Shown: positions 1 to 6,105 of the stretch, in pieces
Position numbering within the stretch: position 1 is the stretch's first letter
How the letters are laid out: each line of letters starts with the position of its first letter
Assembly: GCA_964534095.1 (NCBI GenBank)
Contig: CAZHPF010000034.1
Span: forward strand, 1 to 9,034
Direction: 5' to 3'
Length of the DNA: 9,034 bases
DNA from: CALMSM01 sp964534095
GTDB lineage: Bacteria; Patescibacteriota; Saccharimonadia; Saccharimonadales; CALMSM01
The notes under the pieces: model-generated
Seen by the model: only the letters and a program-made list of their open reading frames with translations
Told to the model about the DNA's origin: nothing
The model's database searches: none
Made by a program: the position numbers and the translations under genes

Positions 1-1
1 A

Positions 2-1132
2 GGACAGCGGAAATTAGCAGCTGTCGTGTACAAAACGATTGCTGAAGAAAAAAACCTCCCCGAAGACGCTGTACAAGAGATTGTCGAACAAGCGCTTGCC
101 GCTGCCTATCGCCGTGATTTTGGCGATCGTGAACAAGAAGTCCGCGTGAGCATCAACATTAACACCGGCGATATTGATGTATATGTCAGCAAAGAAGTGG
201 CAGAAACCGTTACTGAACCGACTCTGCAAATTAGCCTAAAAGACGCCAGCGTCATGAATAAGTCCGCTAAGCTCGGAGATATTATAGAAATCCATGAAAA
301 GGCCGAAAACTTTGGTCGGGTAGCTGCACAGACAGCCAAACAAGTTGTGCTACAACGTCTGCGCGAAGCCGAGCGTGAAGTAGTTATGGAAGAATACGAA
401 GATAAAATCGGCACTATTGTTAATGGTATCGTCAGTCGCGTTGAAGGAAATATTGTACGCATTGACCTAGGTAAAGCCCAAGGTATCATGCCAAAGAGCG
501 AACAAATCCAGAGCGAGCACTACTATCCTGGCCAGCGCGTCAAGGTATATCTCAAAGATGTAGAGAAGGGCTTTCGTGGGCCGCAGCTTGTTGTTTCGAG
601 AGGCTGTAAAGAGTTTATCGAACTATTGTTCCGCGGCGAAGTGCCGGAAATGGAAAATGGCTCGGTCGAGATCAAATCAATTGCTCGTGAGGGCGGCGTG
701 CGTAGTAAAATCGCCGTGGCTAGCACTATCACCGGCGTTGACCCCGTAGGTACCTTTGTCGGCGGCCATGGGACACGCGTGAATGCCGTCATGAGCGAAG
801 TCGGCGAACAGGAAAAGATAGATATCATTGTATGGAGTGATGACCCCGTCACCTATATTATTAATGCCCTAAGCCCTACAAAAGTGGTGAAGGTTGAGAT
901 AACTGATCAACGCGCCAAGGTAATCGTACCCGAAGACCAACTTAGTATTGCCATTGGTCGTGGTGGACAAAACGTTCGCTTGGCGAGCAAACTCACAGGT
1001 TACGAAATTGACCTTACCTCCGAGCAAGAAAAGCCAGCTGAAGCGCCAGTTAAACCGGCCTCGCCGAAGCTTAAGAAAAAAGAACAACTGGAAAATTCGC
1101 TACTCGAAGCTATCGAAGAACACGGCGAGTAA
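2..1132 (+). CDS. nusA: Transcription termination/antitermination factor NusA (5' end cut by window edge)
   Basis: NusA binds RNA polymerase and nascent RNA in the cytoplasm and modulates pausing, termination and antitermination. The N-terminal polymerase-binding domain runs to about base 395. It is followed by an S1 domain (about 398-601), KH1 with a GGHG loop at 761-772, and KH2 with a GRGG loop at 956-967 and the typical AIGRGGQNVRLAS signature. A Pro/Ala/Lys-rich linker and short acidic helix end the protein; the C-terminal acidic repeats of the E. coli protein are absent, as in most bacteria. The frame is open to the left edge (residues GQRKLAAVV precede the GTG at 26), and NusA proteins normally have these residues, so the real start lies just outside and GTG 26 is an internal valine. 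It ends with TAA. The usual downstream partner infB is not next to it; clpC with its own promoter follows. Identification is secure. Confidence 0.96.
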   Translation, partial: GQRKLAAVVYKTIAEEKNLPEDAVQEIVEQALAAAYRRDFGDREQEVRVSININTGDIDVYVSKEVAETVTEPTLQISLKDASVMNKSAKLGDIIEIHEKAENFGRVAAQTAKQVVLQRLREAEREVVMEEYEDKIGTIVNGIVSRVEGNIVRIDLGKAQGIMPKSEQIQSEHYYPGQRVKVYLKDVEKGFRGPQLVVSRGCKEFIELLFRGEVPEMENGSVEIKSIAREGGVRSKIAVASTITGVDPVGTFVGGHGTRVNAVMSEVGEQEKIDIIVWSDDPVTYIINALSPTKVVKVEITDQRAKVIVPEDQLSIAIGRGGQNVRLASKLTGYEIDLTSEQEKPAEAPVKPASPKLKKKEQLENSLLEAIEEHGE

Positions 1133-1148
1133 CAAAAAAACAAAGCAG

Positions 1149-1177
1149 ATTAGCACTCTTGACATGCGAGTGCTAAT
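1149..1177. promoter_or_regulatory. CIRCE operator (HrcA binding site)
   Basis: A perfect 10-base inverted repeat, ATTAGCACTC (1149-1158) and GAGTGCTAAT (1168-1177), is separated by nine bases. The core TTAGCACTC-N9-GAGTGCTAA matches the CIRCE consensus at every conserved position. CIRCE is the binding site of the heat-shock repressor HrcA. It lies directly upstream of clpC and encloses that gene's -35 box, so repressor binding should block RNA polymerase. hrcA itself is not in the window. Confidence 0.96.
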
Positions 1178-1187
1178 TTTGTATGCT
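1159..1187 (+). promoter_or_regulatory. Sigma-70/sigma-A type promoter of clpC, inside CIRCE
   Basis: A consensus -35 TTGACA (1159-1164) sits in the nine-base spacer of the CIRCE element. After exactly 17 bases comes a -10 box TATGCT (1182-1187, 4 of 6 to consensus). Transcription would start near 1193-1195, giving a leader of about 40 bases before the clpC ATG at 1234. The operator is therefore upstream of the transcript, and control would be by blocking the polymerase, not through the mRNA. Confidence 0.85.
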
Positions 1188-1214
1188 GAAACTAGACCTT
1201 TTATGGTACAAACG

Positions 1215-1220
1215 AAAGGA
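1215..1220 (+). promoter_or_regulatory. Ribosome binding site of clpC, long spacing
   Basis: AAAGGA is the only purine-rich Shine-Dalgarno-like sequence before clpC. It lies 13 bases from the ATG at 1234, longer than the usual 5-10. It supports 1234 over the upstream in-frame ATG at 1183, which overlaps the -10 box and cannot be in the transcript from this promoter. Confidence 0.55.
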
Positions 1221-1233
1221 ACTAAATAATACT

Positions 1234-3744
1234 ATGACTCCTGATTCGCCTGATTTTCAAGATTTTCTCAATCAGCTGACCGACAACGCCCTCAATAGTC
1301 TCAAGCACGCTGATGCCATTGCCCGCGGGTTTGGCAGTGCATATGTGGGTACCGAACATCTTCTGCTCGGAGTATTAGCGCAGTCAGGCAGTATGGGAGC
1401 TAAAATACTGAGTGATGCCGGCGTATCGGTTGACCAAGCGCGGATCGCCCTTAATCTTTCTCCGAAAACTATTGTGGTAAACCTTTCCAGCAAAGGACTG
1501 AGCGAAACAGCTAAACTTACCCTGAAAATGGCTCAAGACATAGCCAACGATTTTGACCAAGAATATACTGGTACCGAACACATCCTCTATAGCATATTGA
1601 CGCAAAAAAATGCTCGCGCTACCCGTTTGCTGGCCGAAATGGATGTAGATATAGATGGGCTGACTGCCGACCTGGAGAACTTACTCAACCAGCAGCAAGG
1701 CGGGCGTGGCCGTAGCACAGACGCTACTTCCCGACGACGATCGGGCAGCGCACGACGTAGTAAGACGGCGCTAGATTTCTTCGGCACGGATTTAACTGCT
1801 ATGGCGCGGGACGGTAAATTAGACCCAGTCATTGGTCGTGAAGCACAGATTACGCGGGTAATGACTATCCTCAATCGTCGCACTAAAAACAATCCAGTAT
1901 TGATTGGTGAGCCCGGAGTGGGTAAAACTGCCATCGTCGAAGGACTAGCCCAGCGTATCATAGCTGAGGACGTGCCAGATAGTTTGCTGGATAAGCGCAT
2001 CGTCATGCTGGACTTACCAGGTATGATTGCGGGGACGAAATATCGTGGAGAGTTTGAGGAACGCCTCAAAAAGGTAATGTCTGAACTTGAGGCAGACGAC
2101 AAGTCAATCGTTTTTATTGATGAATTACATTTGATTGTTGGCGCTGGTGCTGCCGAAGGTGCCATGGATGCTGGCAATATCTTAAAACCTGCACTTGCTC
2201 GTGGCAAAATGCAGCTTATCGGCGCAACCACCACTGCGGAGTACACCAAACATATCGAAAAAGACGCTGCGCTTGAACGCCGCTTCCAACCAGTTATTGT
2301 GCCGGAAACCAACCAAACGGAAACATTGGCTATCTTGAAGGGGTTGCGTAAGCACTACGAGGAGTTCCACGGTGTGACCGTGAGCGATGAAGTCTTGCAA
2401 GACACAGTTACCCTCGCTGCACGTTATATAAATGACCGCTTTATGCCCGACAAAGCTATTGACCTACTGGATGAAACGTCAGCCCATCTGCGCGTTGGTA
2501 AGGGTAAGACGTCGCCGGAAGTTCGTCGGCTTCAAAAAGAGCTGAAACTGCTCAATGGCCGTATCGAAGACGCGGCTGATCGTCAAGATTATGAAAAGGC
2601 GGCCGAATATAAAACTAAGGCCAGCCAACTTAGCAAAGAACTGAAGGCGCTCGAAGCCAAGGGCAAAACTGCCAAGCGGTTGACCGTCACCAGCGATGAC
2701 GTTGCTCAAGTGGTGGCTCGCATGACCGGCGTGCCCGTACGCAAAGTAATTCGCTCCGAGGCGAAATATCTGTTGAATCTCGAGAAAAGCTTAAGTAAAC
2801 ATGTCATTGGGCAAAGCGAAGCTGTCGAAGCGGTTGCCAAGGCTGTACGCCGCAATCGCGTAGGAATAGGGAGCCACAAACGACCGATTGGTTCGTTTAT
2901 ATTCCTTGGCCCAACTGGTGTTGGTAAAACAGAGCTTGCCAGGGTATTAGCGTCTGAGTTTTTTGGCTCCAGCGATGCGTTAGTAAAAATAGACATGAGT
3001 GAGTTCGGTGAACACCACAACGTTTCGCGTTTGTTGGGTGCTCCGGCAGGATATGTAGGGTATGACGACGGCGGCCAACTGACTGACAAAATTCGTCGGC
3101 AGCCATATAGCTTAGTACTGTTTGACGAAATCGAGAAAGCTCACCCGGATGTGTTTAATATGCTGCTGCAGATCCTCGAAGACGGCAAGATTACTGACGG
3201 CAAGGGACGCGCCATTGACTTCACTAACACCATTGTTATTATGACTAGCAATATCGGTGCCGAGCGTTTGCAGAAAGAAGCCAATCTCGGCTTCCGTGTG
3301 GAAACCGCAGCTGACCACGAAGACCTGGATGCGTTGCATCAACAGAACAAAGATAAAGTCGAGGAAGTACTCAAAAAAATGATGCGCCCCGAGTTACTTA
3401 ACCGGATTGATAAAACGGTGGTGTTTCGGGCTCTCACCAAAAAAGATATATTACACATTCTTGAACTACAGCTTAATGAACTCAAAGACAGACTTGTGAA
3501 ACATGGCGTGGGTCTACAGCTGACTCAAAAAGCCAAAGAGTATTTGCTAGAGCATGGCTACGATGCAAAAAACGGCGTACGACCATTACGGCGGCTAATT
3601 CAGGAAACACTCGAGGATCATATATCGCTAGCTCTCCTAAAAGATACCTACAAGCACGGTGATGTCATAAAAGTCGGCGCAAAAAACGGAACGCTTGTTT
3701 ATGAACAAGTCACCGAAGCTTCTTTGCCTCGCAAAGTGGCCTAA
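1234..3744 (+). CDS. clpC: ATP-dependent Clp protease ATP-binding subunit ClpC
   Basis: Cytoplasmic AAA+ unfoldase of 836 residues that feeds proteins to ClpP. Two N-domain repeats carry GTEH motifs at 39-42 and 113-116. A basic, arginine-rich linker (about 157-177) follows. The D1 ATPase has Walker A GEPGVGKT (225-232) and Walker B with D296-E297. A UVR/M-domain coiled coil (about 430-475) separates it from D2, with Walker A GPTGVGKT (559-566), Walker B D631-E632 and sensor 2 GVRPLRR (781-787). The tripeptide LGF at 685-687 in D2 is the expected ClpP-docking loop, so this is a protease partner, not a ClpB disaggregase; the short middle domain agrees. Glutamates E41 and E115 match positions that contact phosphoarginine in Bacillus subtilis ClpC. 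The start at 1234 is chosen because the upstream ATG overlaps the promoter. A CIRCE operator implies HrcA-controlled heat induction. clpP is not in the window. No terminator is visible after it. Confidence 0.96.
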   Translation: MTPDSPDFQDFLNQLTDNALNSLKHADAIARGFGSAYVGTEHLLLGVLAQSGSMGAKILSDAGVSVDQARIALNLSPKTIVVNLSSKGLSETAKLTLKMAQDIANDFDQEYTGTEHILYSILTQKNARATRLLAEMDVDIDGLTADLENLLNQQQGGRGRSTDATSRRRSGSARRSKTALDFFGTDLTAMARDGKLDPVIGREAQITRVMTILNRRTKNNPVLIGEPGVGKTAIVEGLAQRIIAEDVPDSLLDKRIVMLDLPGMIAGTKYRGEFEERLKKVMSELEADDKSIVFIDELHLIVGAGAAEGAMDAGNILKPALARGKMQLIGATTTAEYTKHIEKDAALERRFQPVIVPETNQTETLAILKGLRKHYEEFHGVTVSDEVLQDTVTLAARYINDRFMPDKAIDLLDETSAHLRVGKGKTSPEVRRLQKELKLLNGRIEDAADRQDYEKAAEYKTKASQLSKELKALEAKGKTAKRLTVTSDDVAQVVARMTGVPVRKVIRSEAKYLLNLEKSLSKHVIGQSEAVEAVAKAVRRNRVGIGSHKRPIGSFIFLGPTGVGKTELARVLASEFFGSSDALVKIDMSEFGEHHNVSRLLGAPAGYVGYDDGGQLTDKIRRQPYSLVLFDEIEKAHPDVFNMLLQILEDGKITDGKGRAIDFTNTIVIMTSNIGAERLQKEANLGFRVETAADHEDLDALHQQNKDKVEEVLKKMMRPELLNRIDKTVVFRALTKKDILHILELQLNELKDRLVKHGVGLQLTQKAKEYLLEHGYDAKNGVRPLRRLIQETLEDHISLALLKDTYKHGDVIKVGAKNGTLVYEQVTEASLPRKVA

Positions 3745-3749
3745 CAACA

Positions 3750-3764
3750 CGCTATACTGTAGCG
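3750..3764 (+). promoter_or_regulatory. Putative leaderless promoter with inverted repeat, before the metallopeptidase gene
   Basis: The 21-base gap after clpC holds a perfect inverted repeat CGCTA-TACTG-TAGCG. Within it, TATACT (3753-3758) is a good -10 box lying seven bases before the ATG at 3766. There is no Shine-Dalgarno and no convincing -35 box. Transcription from this box would start at or next to the ATG, giving a leaderless mRNA. Read-through from clpC is an alternative or additional route. The repeat is too short for an intrinsic terminator and has no T tract. Confidence 0.5.
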
Positions 3765-3765
3765 T

Positions 3766-4725
3766 ATGAAGTCTTCGCGTTTTCCTGCATTCCTGCGTTT
3801 TTGTATAGGATTTTTTGGTATCCTTCTCGTCTTTGTGCTGGCTCGGTTATGGACACAGCCAGTTCGAGAGTGGCTTTATCTTCGGTCTTATGTCCCGCCT
3901 GCCGCGGTTGCACAGCTTGCTGGCGATACTACAATGACTGAAAAAGGGCAACGCTTATTTTATCTCAACAAACCTGCTGTCTTAGGCCGCCAAGACTTTA
4001 ATCAACGCTGCCCTGCCAGTGCCGAAAAAACTATTGTCCTGGGGTGTTATCATGCCGTTCAACAAGGGATTTATATCTTTGCAGTGAAAGACAAGGAGTT
4101 ACGCGGCGTTGAGCAAGTCACGGCTGCCCATGAAATGTTGCATGCCGCATATGATCATATGTCGTCTAAGCAGCGCAAAGAGATTAATGCACTACTCTTA
4201 AACTATTATGAGCATAACTTGCGTGATACTCGTATCCATGACGTATTAGAGTCATATAAAAAAACCGAGCCAAACGACCTTGTCAACGAAATGCACTCTA
4301 TTTTTGGCACCGAAATAACGACGTTGCCGGAGGAGCTTGAAACGTATTACCAACAATATTTTGTGAATCGTGCAAAGGTGACGGGGTTTGCTAACCAATA
4401 CCGCAAAGCGTTTACGGAGCGCGAAGCCAAAATTGAAACGTATGATCGCCAGCTTACTGCGCTAGAGCAACAGATAAATGACAATCACGAGCTGCTTCAA
4501 CAACAAGCTGGTGCTCTGGCTGCTGACCGACCGTCTGTTGAGGCGAGCAACGATCAGACCAGTATTGATGAGTATAACCAGCGCGTCGCGGGCTATAATG
4601 CCCTCCTTGCCCAGACCAATACATTGATTGATCGCTACAACGATATTGTAGCCGCCCGTAATGCCATTGCGCTCGAAGAAAAGCAGTTGCAGCAACAACT
4701 CAACAGCAGTGTGAGCCCGGAGTAA
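3766..4725 (+). CDS. Membrane-anchored putative zinc metallopeptidase with C-terminal coiled coil (function unknown)
   Basis: I do not recognise a named family for this 319-residue protein. A short basic N-terminus and one hydrophobic segment (about 8-26) suggest an uncleaved anchor with the rest outside the membrane. Residues 122-126 read HEMLH within TAAHEMLHAAYD, a match to the HExxH zinc-binding, catalytic motif. Downstream, NEMHSIFGTE (174-183) offers E175 as a possible third zinc ligand, as in gluzincins; that assignment is inference. Two cysteines, C82 and C94, flank a short segment and could form a disulfide. The last third (about 205-315) is rich in Gln, Glu, Ala and Leu and is likely a coiled coil. 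It lies 21 bases after clpC and 21 before radA. There is no Shine-Dalgarno; a -10-like box precedes the ATG, which is the first in frame and gives a complete anchor. It could instead be a degenerate, structural member of a protease fold. The gene is real; the activity is unproven. Confidence 0.8.
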   Translation: MKSSRFPAFLRFCIGFFGILLVFVLARLWTQPVREWLYLRSYVPPAAVAQLAGDTTMTEKGQRLFYLNKPAVLGRQDFNQRCPASAEKTIVLGCYHAVQQGIYIFAVKDKELRGVEQVTAAHEMLHAAYDHMSSKQRKEINALLLNYYEHNLRDTRIHDVLESYKKTEPNDLVNEMHSIFGTEITTLPEELETYYQQYFVNRAKVTGFANQYRKAFTEREAKIETYDRQLTALEQQINDNHELLQQQAGALAADRPSVEASNDQTSIDEYNQRVAGYNALLAQTNTLIDRYNDIVAARNAIALEEKQLQQQLNSSVSPE

Positions 4726-4729
4726 ACTC

Positions 4730-4741
4730 TGCTACACTAGC
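4730..4741 (+). promoter_or_regulatory. Putative leaderless extended -10 promoter before radA
   Basis: The 21-base gap before radA contains TGCTACACT (4730-4738), a TG-N-TACACT extended -10 arrangement, within the inverted repeat GCTA-CAC-TAGC (4731-4741). The box ends eight bases before the ATG at 4747, and no Shine-Dalgarno is present. The layout closely matches the gap before the preceding gene, supporting a shared leaderless start signal. No transcription data are available. Confidence 0.5.
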
Positions 4742-4746
4742 TGTAT

Positions 4747-6105
4747 ATGGTGAAAAAACCTAGCGTTGTCTATGTGTGCAGTAGTTGCGGGGCTGAAAGT
4801 GCTACGTGGAGCGGCAAATGTTTTAACTGCGGCGAATGGAATACGCTTGTCGAGCAACTGACAGATATCAAAGTAGCTGGCTCGGCAGGGAAAAGTGCCA
4901 GCGGCAAAGCGCTCAAACCTCAAAATGTGACGATGGCCACTGCTCGTGATGTCGCACGGTTTTCGACGCACATGAGCGAAGTCGATACCGTGCTCGGCGG
5001 AGGGTTTGTGGCAGGTAGCGTTACCTTGATTGCTGGCCAGCCTGGCATTGGCAAAAGTACCCTGTTGTTGCAACTTGCTTATGAACTCTCCAAAGAGCAT
5101 CGCGTGTTGTATATCAGCGGGGAAGAGTCTGCACATCAGATTGGCCTAAGAGCCGCCCGACTCGGCGTGGTTGGTGAACGGTTGCAGCTCGCAACCTCTA
5201 CCGTAGCTGATGACATTGCTGTCTCGATAGCGTCTGAAGCTTTTGATCTCGTGATTGTAGATTCTATTCAGACCATTGCCTGTAATGACATTGCGTCGGC
5301 TGCCGGAAATGTCAGTCAGATCACCAATAGTACGGCGTTGCTTACGGCTGCCGCCAAGCGTTCCAATACATCGTTAGTGCTGGTAGGCCACGTTACCAAA
5401 GAAGGCTCAATTGCCGGGCCAAAAGTCCTGGAGCACGTGGTCGACGTTGTGTTGCAGCTAGAAGGTGACCGCTACGGCGGATTCAAAATATTGCGTGCGA
5501 TAAAGAATCGTTACGGTAGCACCAATGAAGCCGGAATATTCGAAATGCATAACGACGGCTTACGCCCGGTTGCCAACCCTTCGGCTGCACTGTTAGCTGA
5601 ACGGCAAATCAGCGATGGTTCGATAGTGCTTGCTACTCTTGAAGGAACCCGTCCCTTACTTGTCGAAGTACAAGCATTAGTCAATAAAACAAGCTACGGC
5701 TATCCTAAACGCGCCGCAAGCGGTATTGATCTTAACAGAGTAAACTTGTTAATTGCCATGTTGGAGCGGCGCACCAAACTCAATCTTGCTGACAAAGATA
5801 TTTACCTTAATATTGTTGGCGGCATACGTTTGCAGGAACCAGGAGCCGACCTAGCGATCTGTATGGCAATAGCCAGCGCCGCCAAAGGCATGCAGTTAGG
5901 ACAAAACGCTGTAGTGTTTGGTGAGGTTGGGTTAAGCGGCGAAGTGCGCAGGGTACCGTTTATTGACAAGCGCCTGGCAGAAGCTAAAAAGCTGGGCTTT
6001 GAGGTTGTCATTGGCCCTACGAGCAAGGACATTAGAAAGCAAGCATTTTACCGTCCAGTTCTAGATGTACGATCAGCGCTCAACACATTTCTAAGCAAAG
6101 ACTAG
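4747..6105 (+). CDS. radA: DNA repair protein RadA (Sms)
   Basis: RadA is a RecA-related ATPase/helicase that promotes branch migration and processing of recombination intermediates with RecA in the cytoplasm. The 452 residues match the family's usual length. An N-terminal four-cysteine zinc finger (C11, C14, C25, C28) is followed by a RecA-like core with Walker A GQPGIGKST (97-105) and Walker B ending in D172. The RadA-specific motif reads KNRYG (253-257), a conservative change from the common KNRFG, followed by the typical STNEAGIFEM. The C-terminal Lon-like domain (about 285-452) contains GGIRLQEPGADLAI, as in other RadA proteins, where it is structural and not proteolytic. The ATG at 4747 leaves only a few residues before the zinc finger, as usual. 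The stop TAG overlaps the stop of the convergent PBP gene. Identification is secure. Confidence 0.96.
   Translation: MVKKPSVVYVCSSCGAESATWSGKCFNCGEWNTLVEQLTDIKVAGSAGKSASGKALKPQNVTMATARDVARFSTHMSEVDTVLGGGFVAGSVTLIAGQPGIGKSTLLLQLAYELSKEHRVLYISGEESAHQIGLRAARLGVVGERLQLATSTVADDIAVSIASEAFDLVIVDSIQTIACNDIASAAGNVSQITNSTALLTAAAKRSNTSLVLVGHVTKEGSIAGPKVLEHVVDVVLQLEGDRYGGFKILRAIKNRYGSTNEAGIFEMHNDGLRPVANPSAALLAERQISDGSIVLATLEGTRPLLVEVQALVNKTSYGYPKRAASGIDLNRVNLLIAMLERRTKLNLADKDIYLNIVGGIRLQEPGADLAICMAIASAAKGMQLGQNAVVFGEVGLSGEVRRVPFIDKRLAEAKKLGFEVVIGPTSKDIRKQAFYRPVLDVRSALNTFLSKD

Noticed and set aside
26..28. GTG as the nusA start.
   Set aside because: The frame is open upstream to the edge and encodes family-like residues, so this is an internal valine.
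948..1229. A 93-residue plus-strand frame bridging the nusA end and the clpC promoter.
   Set aside because: It is out of frame with the KH2 domain of nusA and runs through the CIRCE element and promoter.
1183..1233. In-frame upstream ATG giving clpC a 17-residue N-terminal extension.
   Set aside because: The ATG overlaps the -10 box, lies before the expected transcription start, has no ribosome site, and the extra residues do not resemble Clp N-termini.
1587..2312. A 241-residue open frame on the minus strand.
   Set aside because: It is antisense to the conserved clpC N-domain and D1 ATPase, has no ribosome site and a Ser/Arg/Pro-rich composition typical of a shadow frame.
3750..3764. An intrinsic terminator for clpC.
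   Set aside because: The stem is only five base pairs and no T tract follows; a -10 box within an inverted repeat explains it better.
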